Part shown: piece after piece, positions 1 through 5,349 of the stretch | Numbering within the stretch: position 1 is the first letter of the stretch | Layout of the letters: every line of letters begins with the position of its first letter | From: Bacillota bacterium | GTDB taxonomy: Bacteria > Bacillota_A > Clostridia > DSM-8532 | Assembly: GCA_023424865.1 (NCBI GenBank) | Contig: JAFADM010000552.1 | Coordinates: 1 to 5,380 of the forward strand | Direction of reading: 5' to 3' | Length of the DNA stretch: 5,380 nucleotides | Notes under the pieces: generated by a model | What the model was told of the DNA's origin: nothing | The model's input: only the letters and a program-made list of their open reading frames with translations | Databases searched by the model: none | Translations under genes and position numbers: made by a program

Positions 1-2
1 TA

Positions 3-1904
3 CCCGAGGGCACCCCCTTCGGCACCTTCCTTGGAAGACAGTCCCGTCATTTTCTAACCGATATGGGGCTGGATTATATCTGGCTTTCCAATGGCCTGGG
101 CTTTGGAAGCGAAACCTGGGGAGCTACGGGAGCCATCTTTGACGGCAAGTCCTTTTACCCTGAAAAGATAGAGAATACTAAAGGACGTATTCTGGACTTC
201 TGGAAGCTTTTCCGCCAGGAATGTGATTTCCCGGTGGAAACCCGGGGAACCAATTTAACCTTTGGTATTGATTTTGCCTCCGATGCGGTGGATCTTATGG
301 GAATTTATCAGGGCGGCTTCGATATCCTGCCGCCGCCCAATTCGCCCTGGGCGGCTCTGGACGGGGATTTCGGGCTGGAGCTGGCGGGGTATATGTCCCG
401 CATTGCCGAGCTTCCTGCCACGGATTATCTTTTCCGCTTCTATATCCACGATCCCTGGTGGATGAACAGCCCCTGGCTGGATCGCTATGAGGGCCAACCC
501 CACGATATTTACCTGCCCCTGGCGGTAACCCGTCTGGACGGTGAGGGCCGGGTGCACATGCCCAACCACCTTAACCTACTGACTGCCGATAATTCCCTGG
601 GGGAGCTGCCCCGGCAGGTTCCCAACGAGGTGACACCACATCTTATTAAGGCCGTCACCGAGGGCCCTGACGCTCCTTCACCCTTTGTATGGGTTTATCC
701 CTTCGGCGAATACGCCCGGCAGACTTCGGGCCGGGTTGGCAAGTCCTTTTACGAGGACTGGTTTGTGAGAGGGGCCATTAATCACGGCCTGCCCCTTTCC
801 ACCGTCATATCCACCGACAATTTCCTTAAGGTAACAGCCCAAAAACCCGGCTTCTTCGCAGGCTCGGTTCTGGTTTTCTCAGTACCGGAGGCGGGAAGCC
901 CCATGAACAGCGCTATTCTGGACTTTGCCGCAAGCGGGGGGAAGGTTCTTCTTTACGGCTCCATGGAGGGAGCGGATTTAAAGCTTCTCAAGGTCCTGAA
1001 CCTGGATTATGCCCCGGCGCTGGAAGGCGAGCTGGCCCTTCATATGAAAGAGGAGCTTGCCCAGAGCGGTGACTTCATCCGAACGGGCCGTTACGGGGAT
1101 AAAATCAACCATGTTTCTCTTATGTCCGACGGCGGCGTAAATACCGTCCTCCGGAAAGAGGCCCAGGAGGGCGTGAAGGTGCTGGCCACCGTGTCCCAGG
1201 ACGGCCAGGAGCGGGTTGAGGCCCTTTACCGCACCCATACTAAGTGGCAGGGGGGCGGTATTGTCTGGATTCGTGGCGTCAACGGCGGTGCTCTTAAGGG
1301 CGGTCACATTTTAACCCCCTTCCCGGCAGACAGCCATTACCCGGTTGAAAGCTTCATGCGCCTTGCCGCCGGGCTTTTTGGCTATGAAATAAGTTTCGCG
1401 AAGGAAACACCCCAAGCCAGAAATCCCATTATTATGCTCCACCGCCACGAAAACGCCTTCCGCTTTTCCTTCTATTCACCGGATACCACCTCCAAAACCT
1501 CTTTTAAGCTGCCACTGGGGGCGCCGCTCTTAACTGGTGTGGAAACCCGTCTGGAGAAGAGCGCGGCCCATTACAACCTACCCAGGGCCTATGAAGCGGA
1601 GTGCCGGGTTTTTGTGGAGCAGGAGGACGGCGTTGTGGGTGTGAAGGAAATCGCCCCGGTAAGCTTCCAGATGCGAAGACGGCTTAACATAAGCGGCCTT
1701 AAAAATGCGATTGTCCGGATTCTTCCCCAAACAGGCTTTGAAGCTAAAACAGAGCTTTTATATAACAGCTCCTATCCTTTCATGGCAGGAGAGGACGTTC
1801 AATATTCGCTTGTGGACACACCCTATGGACCTGTTTTGGAGGCCCGAGGAGTTACGGGAACCCTCACCGTGTCGGACAGGTACGCGGAGGACATAACACC
1901 CTGA
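3..1904 (+). CDS. Glycoside-hydrolase-like multidomain protein, 5' end missing
   Basis: The reading frame is already open at the left edge, with no stop before the ATG at 63, so that ATG is probably internal: the 20 upstream codons (PEGTPFGTFLGRQSRHFLTD) run smoothly into it. 633 residues are visible. Numbering from the ATG at 63, residues 1-215 are rich in aromatics and alternate strands and helices like a TIM-barrel glycosidase (TRGTNLTFGID at 61, FRFYIHDPWW at 124, FVWVYPFGEYAR at 208). Residues about 235-315 resemble the glutamine-amidotransferase-like domain that follows the barrel in beta-galactosidases of family GH42 (VLVFSVPEAG, then GGKVLLYGS). About 455-605 is beta-rich, like a C-terminal sandwich. 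Acidic candidates for catalysis (E59, D70, D130, E216) cannot be chosen between. No terminator follows, so it is probably cotranscribed with the esterase gene at 2070. The glycosidase role is an inference from fold-like features and context; the family is not recognised. Confidence 0.7.
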   Translation, partial: PEGTPFGTFLGRQSRHFLTDMGLDYIWLSNGLGFGSETWGATGAIFDGKSFYPEKIENTKGRILDFWKLFRQECDFPVETRGTNLTFGIDFASDAVDLMGIYQGGFDILPPPNSPWAALDGDFGLELAGYMSRIAELPATDYLFRFYIHDPWWMNSPWLDRYEGQPHDIYLPLAVTRLDGEGRVHMPNHLNLLTADNSLGELPRQVPNEVTPHLIKAVTEGPDAPSPFVWVYPFGEYARQTSGRVGKSFYEDWFVRGAINHGLPLSTVISTDNFLKVTAQKPGFFAGSVLVFSVPEAGSPMNSAILDFAASGGKVLLYGSMEGADLKLLKVLNLDYAPALEGELALHMKEELAQSGDFIRTGRYGDKINHVSLMSDGGVNTVLRKEAQEGVKVLATVSQDGQERVEALYRTHTKWQGGGIVWIRGVNGGALKGGHILTPFPADSHYPVESFMRLAAGLFGYEISFAKETPQARNPIIMLHRHENAFRFSFYSPDTTSKTSFKLPLGAPLLTGVETRLEKSAAHYNLPRAYEAECRVFVEQEDGVVGVKEIAPVSFQMRRRLNISGLKNAIVRILPQTGFEAKTELLYNSSYPFMAGEDVQYSLVDTPYGPVLEARGVTGTLTVSDRYAEDITP

Positions 1905-1942
1905 TGCTCCGAGGTACACATATAACATGTGCAAATCAGGCT

Positions 1943-1952
1943 TTGAATTCAA
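1943..1952. repeat. 10-bp perfect palindrome before the tandem array
   Basis: TTGAATTCAA reads the same on both strands and directly abuts the 14-bp tandem array, sharing its first two bases. It could be half of a regulator site, but a 10-bp A/T-rich palindrome is also expected by chance now and then. No promoter with good spacing was found beside it. Confidence 0.3.
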
Positions 1953-2034
1953 GGCAATAAAAACAAGGCAATAAAAACAAGGCAATGAAAATAAGGCAAG
2001 GAAAACAAGACAAGAAAAACAAGACAAGAAAAAC
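1951..2034 (+). repeat. Six tandem copies of a 14-bp purine-rich repeat
   Basis: Six contiguous 14-bp units start at 1951, 1965, 1979, 1993, 2007 and 2021. Units 1 and 2 are identical (AAGGCAATAAAAAC). Units 3 and 4 vary (AAGGCAATGAAAAT, AAGGCAAGGAAAAC). Units 5 and 6 are identical (AAGACAAGAAAAAC). After 2034 the purine-rich stretch continues in decayed form to 2062, where it supplies the ribosome-binding site of the next gene. The plus strand has almost no T or C. The order of variants (two alike, two intermediate, two alike) suggests stepwise duplication by slippage. The array lies in the transcribed leader of the SGNH gene if the two genes form one operon. Function unknown. Confidence 0.95.
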
Positions 2035-2048
2035 AAGAAAGGGAAATT

Positions 2049-2062
2049 AGGAAAGGAAGAAG
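2049..2062 (+). promoter_or_regulatory. Purine-rich ribosome-binding site of the SGNH gene
   Basis: The run AGGAAAGGAAGAAG precedes the ATG at 2070. The GGA at 2055-2057 lies 12 nt upstream, slightly longer than ideal, but the whole stretch is pyrimidine-poor. An in-frame TGA at 2064-2066 excludes any earlier start, so this site fixes the start at 2070. It continues the decaying edge of the tandem repeat. Confidence 0.6.
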
Positions 2063-2069
2063 TTGAGTT

Positions 2070-2729
2070 ATGCTGGCTTCCAAAGAACATTATTTAGAGG
2101 CATTGTGCCGGGATCTGGAAAAGGTCTGGCCCGACAATCAAACCGTGGCTATTGTCTGCCACGGCCACAGCTGCCCCGCAGGCTATACCGCCAATCATGT
2201 TACCCGGCCCCTGGACGCATACCCCCATCTTATCCGACAGGAGCTGTCCTTACGCTTTCCCTGCTCGGTGGTCAATGTCATTGTGACGGCAATTGGAGGC
2301 GAAGGAGCCATTAGCGGCGCCCGGCGATTTAAAAGGGATGTGCTAGGCTTAAAGCCGCGGCTTGTTACCCTGGATTATGGGCTTAACGACCGCTTTGGTG
2401 AGAGGGCGCAGGTGGAGGCGGCCTGGAGGCAAATGATTGAAGAGGCTCTTAAGGAGGAGGTAAAGGTGGTTCTGGTAACGCCACTTCCCGATTGCGGTCG
2501 GCTTTATTATGACCCTGAGAAGCTGCTTTTTCCAGCCTCTGAGATATCGGAAATGCTGCGAAGGCTGGCTAAAGAGTATGGCATCGGCCTTGCCGACGCA
2601 GCGGCGGCCTTTGAGCTAAAGCAGAGGGAGGGCCTTAGGCCGGGGGATATTCTTATTAGTGCCAACCATCCCAACCGCAGGGGGCACGAGCTTTTGGCAG
2701 GAGAGATTATGGACTGGTTCCCCCTATAG
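2070..2729 (+). CDS. SGNH/GDSL-type hydrolase, probable cytoplasmic carbohydrate esterase
   Basis: The protein has 219 residues, a usual size for a single SGNH domain. SGNH blocks are visible in order: block I around the nucleophile is CHGHSCPAGY (30-39, Ser34), with Gly-His-Ser in place of Gly-Asp-Ser; a block II glycine lies in ISGARRF (81-87); block III is DYGLNDR (102-108, Asn106); block V is NHPNRRGHE (199-207, His200). The Asp normally three residues before the catalytic His is Ser197 here, with an Asp only at 193. The N-terminus is charged and lacks a hydrophobic signal segment, so the enzyme should act inside the cell. Family members remove acetyl or other acyl groups from sugars, glycans and lipids. 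The glycosidase-like neighbour suggests deacylation of an imported glycoside, which is inference. The start is fixed by an in-frame stop just upstream. The gene ends 136 bp before the convergent regulator, with a hairpin between. Confidence 0.85.
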   Translation: MLASKEHYLEALCRDLEKVWPDNQTVAIVCHGHSCPAGYTANHVTRPLDAYPHLIRQELSLRFPCSVVNVIVTAIGGEGAISGARRFKRDVLGLKPRLVTLDYGLNDRFGERAQVEAAWRQMIEEALKEEVKVVLVTPLPDCGRLYYDPEKLLFPASEISEMLRRLAKEYGIGLADAAAAFELKQREGLRPGDILISANHPNRRGHELLAGEIMDWFPL

Positions 2730-2815
2730 GCTGCCAAAACCATCGGGGCATGAAAAATCATAAGCAAAATGGTTATAAAAACCCGGGGCAATGATGGGAT
2801 CCTTATAGAAATGAA

Positions 2816-2856
2816 GGGCATGTGACGATAAAATAAAGTCATATGCCCTATATTTT
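2816..2856. terminator. Bidirectional hairpin terminator between convergent genes
   Basis: The arms GGGCATGTGAC (2816-2826) and GTCATATGCCC (2838-2848) form an 11-bp stem with one G-T wobble, extended by an A-T pair at 2815/2849. The loop is the 11-nt A/T-rich segment 2827-2837. On the plus strand a T-rich stretch follows (2849-2863). On the minus strand the base of the stem is followed by TTCATTTCT, also T-rich. It fits termination of both the SGNH gene and the AraC gene, although neither T tract is an ideal unbroken run. Confidence 0.75.
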
Positions 2857-2865
2857 ATCCTTTAC

Positions 2866-3687
2866 TTATTCTCCTTTGGAATCAGCTTTACCATGAATTT
2901 GACGGTATTTAAGGGGGGATAGACCATAAGCGTTTCGGAACTTTTTTCCGAAATAGGAAAAGCTTTGAAACCCTGTATCCTCCGCAATGCGGGATACGGA
3001 AAAGTCCGTATCGGAAAGCAGCCCGGCAGCCTTTTTAAGGCGTAAATTATGAATGTATTCCACCAGGGTAAAGCCGGTGGAGGCCTTGAAAATACGGGTG
3101 AAATGGCTGGGGCTTACGCCCAGATCCGCGCATAGGGCTGAAAGGCTGATAGGCTTTGCGTAGCTTGAATCAATAGCGGATAGAGCTCTGGTTATAACCG
3201 AGCCCCCGTATTTAGGCTCCGTCTCCGAGTCGGTGCTGTGGCGCAACGTAAAAAGAAGCATTTGCTTAACCATAAGCTCAATGGCATAGTGCTTCATCGT
3301 ACGGCGGCCCTCGCACTCCTCAATAATCTGGGCGATTAAGCCCTCCAAATAGTACTGGTCCCTGGGGGTAAGCGCAATGCAGCCTCCGTTTTGAAAGGGT
3401 CCGGCCAAAGATGCAAGGCTGCCTGTAAGCTCGTCCCTGCGGATGCAGGCCACAAAACGGCTGTGGGGCAGATTGTCGGGGGAAAAGGCCCTGTGAAGCT
3501 CGCCGCCGTCCACAAAAGCAAGGCAGCCGGAAACCATGGGATAAACCCGGTCCTTTATAAAAAACAGGCGGGATCCGCTTTGAAGGTAATAAAGCTCGTA
3601 TTCGTCATGAAAATGGGGACGGCCCATATTAAAGGTATCCGTCTCATTTTGATAAAGGAGTCTTATGGCGCCGTGCCGGTAATCCAT
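2866..3687 (-). CDS. AraC-family transcriptional regulator with cupin sensor domain
   Basis: From the ATG at 3687 the protein has 273 residues. The N-terminal part (about 1-130) is a cupin-like ligand domain with HFHDEYELYYL at 25-35 and FFIKDRVYPMVSG at 42-54, typical of sugar-responsive AraC proteins in Firmicutes. The C-terminal part (about 165-265) has two helix-turn-helix units: ISLSALCADLGVSPSHFTRI (180-199) and one around residues 230-252 (VSRIAEDTGFQSFSYFGKKF), followed by GLSPLKYR (255-262), the family signature. The frame extends upstream to a GTG at 3756, adding 23 residues. I prefer 3687 because about 24 residues before the HxH motif is usual, and because a candidate promoter would start transcription near 3755. 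Neither start has a strong Shine-Dalgarno. It is divergent from the flavoenzyme gene, the classic arrangement for a regulator and its target. The ligand cannot be told from sequence. Confidence 0.9.
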   Translation of the reverse strand: MDYRHGAIRLLYQNETDTFNMGRPHFHDEYELYYLQSGSRLFFIKDRVYPMVSGCLAFVDGGELHRAFSPDNLPHSRFVACIRRDELTGSLASLAGPFQNGGCIALTPRDQYYLEGLIAQIIEECEGRRTMKHYAIELMVKQMLLFTLRHSTDSETEPKYGGSVITRALSAIDSSYAKPISLSALCADLGVSPSHFTRIFKASTGFTLVEYIHNLRLKKAAGLLSDTDFSVSRIAEDTGFQSFSYFGKKFRNAYGLSPLKYRQIHGKADSKGE

Positions 3688-3761
3688 CGTGCCAACCGCC
3701 GTTTGCAAAATAAGTGTTTTAGGGTGCGGCCCCGCAGCATGGCTAAAGGGACACACTCTTA

Positions 3762-3790
3762 ATCATGCCATAGAGGTACGGTGTTTTCAA
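3762..3790 (-). promoter_or_regulatory. Candidate sigma-A promoter of the AraC gene
   Basis: On the minus strand TTGAAA (3790-3785) is followed, after 17 bp, by CATGAT (3767-3762). The -35 matches TTGACA at five of six bases and the -10 matches TATAAT at four of six. The start point would fall near 3755, giving an untranslated leader of about 70 nt before the ATG at 3687 and leaving no room for a ribosome-binding site before the GTG at 3756. The -10 is weak, so this is a candidate only. Confidence 0.35.
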
Positions 3791-3867
3791 GAGGTGGGAG
3801 GCGCCTGTTGAATATACAATATGGAAAACAAAAGCTCCAGATAGTAAGGGGTATTTCATTTTATAGG

Positions 3868-3898
3868 TTTAAAGCGTTAATTAATCGTGTACTTTAAA
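3868..3898. promoter_or_regulatory. Inverted repeat, candidate operator upstream of the flavoenzyme gene
   Basis: The arms TTTAAAG (3868-3874) and CTTTAAA (3892-3898) are perfect inverted repeats separated by 17 bp. The spacer contains the 8-bp palindrome TTAATTAA (3877-3884). The arrangement sits 28-58 bp before the ATG at 3926, where a regulator or polymerase would bind. A/T-rich arms make chance occurrence fairly likely, and AraC proteins more often bind direct repeats. Confidence 0.35.
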
Positions 3899-3910
3899 AT
3901 AAATGAATGG

Positions 3911-3916
3911 AAAGGA
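3911..3916 (+). promoter_or_regulatory. Ribosome-binding site that decides the flavoenzyme start
   Basis: AAAGGA lies 9 nt before the ATG at 3926. The frame is open back to a GTG at 3887, but that codon is preceded by TTAATTAATC with no ribosome-binding site. The 13 extra residues would also be an unusual lead. The ATG at 3926 is therefore taken as the start. Confidence 0.7.
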
Positions 3917-3925
3917 CAATGGTGT

Positions 3926-5302
3926 ATGACAAGCAGGTATAAAAGATTTGATTTGAAGGATCGCAGTTTACTTAAAAACAAGATTGAGGAGCTTTCGCTG
4001 GATCTTCCCCTTTCCGACAGCCTTGCGGTTCTCGGCGATTCCTACAGCCTGGGAGCCAAAAAGCTTAAAAACCGCTTAGCTGTTCATCCCATGGAGGGCT
4101 GTGACGGAGCGGCGGACGGCTCGCCTACGGAGCTCATTTACAGACGCTATTCCCGCTTTGCAAAAGGGGGCAGCGGCCTTCTTTGGGTGGAAGCCTGTGC
4201 CGTATGCCATGAAGGAAGGGCAAATCCCCGGCAGCTTTATATCCATGAGGAGAATAAGGAAGAATTTAAAAAGCTGGCGGATTTTATCCGAAAGGAAGCT
4301 GAGGGCGAAGTGTATCTGGTGCTTCAGCTTACTCATTCCGGACGGTATGCTAAGCCGACAAAGGAAGGCCCTGCCGTTGTTGCTACCCCAAACCTCTACC
4401 TGGATAAATTCCTTCCGCCTAAAAGCGGGCCTATTTCCGATACGGAGCTGGACGAGCTCCAGGATCAATTTGTAGAGGCCGCAAAGCTTGCCAAATACGC
4501 CGGTTTTGACGCCGTGGACGTTAAGGCCTGCCACCGTTACCTAAATAACGAGCTTCTTTCAGCCTTTGAAAGGCCGGGTCGTTACGGCGGTTCCTATGAA
4601 AACCGCACCCGTTTCCTTTTTGAGACGGTTAAGAAAATCCGGGACGCGGTTACCATTGACCTGGCGGTTCGTATGAACGCCTATGATGAAATTCCTTATC
4701 CCTTTGGCTTTGGTGTGGACAAGGAGGATTTCCACAAGCGGGATCTTTCCGAAGCCAAAAGGATTGTAGCTACACTGTATGATTTGGGTGTAAGGCTGGT
4801 TAATATTACCGGAGGCAATCCCTATTACAATCCCCATGTTAACCGTCCCTATGACCTGGGAACCTATACACCGCCCTTCCATCCCCTTGAGAACGTGTAC
4901 AAGCTTCTGGATTCGGCCCGCCAGATTAAGGCGGCGGTACCTGAAATGACCATCCTGGCAACAGGCTTTACCTGGCTTCGGGAATATGGCGCCAATATGG
5001 CGGCAGCCTGTATTGAAAAGGGTTGGTTCGATTTGGCCGGTTTTGGCCGTCAGGCCTTTGCCTATCCGGATTTTGCAGCGGACATAACCGAAAAGGGCGG
5101 CATGGTTCGAAGCAAGTGCTGCATCACCTGCAGCAAATGTACCGTTATCATGCGTGACGGCGGCACCACCGGCTGTGTTATTAAGGATTCCGAGGTTTAC
5201 CTGCCCATTTACAACAAGGGCAGAGAGGGCAAGCCTGCGCTTACCATGGAGCGCCCCGGTGAAAGCATTGATCCGGAAAGACCCGTAAGCGAGATATTTT
5301 AA
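3926..5302 (+). CDS. Old Yellow Enzyme-family NADH:flavin oxidoreductase with Fe-S cysteine motif, stand-alone barrel
   Basis: From the ATG at 3926 the protein has 458 residues. An N-terminal charged stretch leads into an FMN-binding TIM barrel: NRLAVHPMEGCDG (49-61), QLTHSGRYAKP (134-144) with the likely proton donor Tyr141, DAVDVKACHRYL (195-206) with His203 at the active-site His position, YGGSYENRTR (220-229), and GFGRQAFAYPDF (372-383) at the phosphate-binding end. After the barrel come Cys399, 402, 405 and 417, the C-x2-C-x2-C-x11-C pattern of a [4Fe-4S] cluster as in 2,4-dienoyl-CoA reductase, enoate reductase and trimethylamine dehydrogenase. Those proteins continue with FAD and NAD(P)H domains of some 250-300 residues; this one stops 41 residues later. 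It therefore needs an outside electron donor or a partner subunit. The family reduces activated C=C bonds or demethylates amines; the substrate here is unknown. It is divergent from the AraC gene and has no terminator after it, so an operon may continue to the right. Confidence 0.9.
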   Translation: MTSRYKRFDLKDRSLLKNKIEELSLDLPLSDSLAVLGDSYSLGAKKLKNRLAVHPMEGCDGAADGSPTELIYRRYSRFAKGGSGLLWVEACAVCHEGRANPRQLYIHEENKEEFKKLADFIRKEAEGEVYLVLQLTHSGRYAKPTKEGPAVVATPNLYLDKFLPPKSGPISDTELDELQDQFVEAAKLAKYAGFDAVDVKACHRYLNNELLSAFERPGRYGGSYENRTRFLFETVKKIRDAVTIDLAVRMNAYDEIPYPFGFGVDKEDFHKRDLSEAKRIVATLYDLGVRLVNITGGNPYYNPHVNRPYDLGTYTPPFHPLENVYKLLDSARQIKAAVPEMTILATGFTWLREYGANMAAACIEKGWFDLAGFGRQAFAYPDFAADITEKGGMVRSKCCITCSKCTVIMRDGGTTGCVIKDSEVYLPIYNKGREGKPALTMERPGESIDPERPVSEIF

Positions 5303-5326
5303 CAGGTTTTAATAGATTTTAACAGG
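5297..5326 (+). repeat. Three tandem 10-bp units overlapping the flavoenzyme stop codon
   Basis: The units TTTTAACAGG (5297-5306), TTTTAATAGA (5307-5316) and TTTTAACAGG (5317-5326) are contiguous. The first contains the TAA stop at 5300-5302. The 10-bp period places the copies on one face of the helix. They lie just upstream of the ribosome-binding site of the next gene. Function unknown; slippage is the simplest origin. Confidence 0.75.
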
Positions 5327-5336
5327 TATTTCAAAA

Positions 5337-5343
5337 AGGTGAG
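5337..5343 (+). promoter_or_regulatory. Strong Shine-Dalgarno for a gene starting at 5350
   Basis: AGGTGAG at 5337-5343 matches the AGGTGA part of the full Shine-Dalgarno consensus. It leaves six bases before the GTG at 5350. This is the best ribosome-binding site in the window and is the main argument for a new gene at the right edge. Confidence 0.5.
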
Positions 5344-5349
5344 TGGTTT

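Larger units (their letters stand above)
3688..3925. other. Divergent intergenic control region
   Basis: This gap lies between the regulator start (ATG at 3687) and the flavoenzyme start (3926). It becomes strongly A/T-rich from about 3811. It contains the candidate regulator promoter, the palindrome AGGCGCCT at 3799-3806, the short inverted repeat ATAT-aca-ATAT around 3813-3823, and the longer inverted repeat at 3868-3898. No convincing -35/-10 pair was found for the flavoenzyme gene, which would suit a promoter needing an AraC-type activator. That last point is inference. Confidence 0.6.

Noticed and set aside
1917..1931. Hairpin CACAT/ATGTG just after the first gene as a terminator
   Set aside because: The stem is only five pairs, mostly A/T, and is followed by a purine-rich stretch and not a T run.
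1951..2034. CRISPR array
   Set aside because: The units are 14 bp and directly adjacent, with no unique spacers, so this is an ordinary tandem repeat.
1758..2090. Minus-strand ORF of 110 residues with very hydrophobic repeated Phe/Leu/Cys stretches resembling membrane helices
   Set aside because: The hydrophobic part is just the antisense translation of the purine-rich tandem repeat, and the rest overlaps the glycosidase-like gene. It has no ribosome-binding site of note and no family resemblance.
2063..2314. TTG-started ORF of 83 residues overlapping the SGNH gene
   Set aside because: It is out of frame with the SGNH motifs, uses a rare start, and lies inside a gene with clear family blocks.
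3391..3762. Plus-strand ORF of 123 residues
   Set aside because: It is antisense to the well-supported AraC gene, and its composition is that of a shadow frame.
3868..3883. Resemblance to a catabolite-responsive (cre) site around AAGCGTT
   Set aside because: The central A-R-C-G core fits, but the key G and the C-A of the outer consensus are all replaced, giving three mismatches at conserved positions.
3903..3929. Eight-codon ORF starting at ATG 3903 whose TGA overlaps the flavoenzyme ATG, like a coupled leader peptide
   Set aside because: It has no ribosome-binding site, its sequence has no run of regulatory codons, and short ORFs of this size are common by chance.
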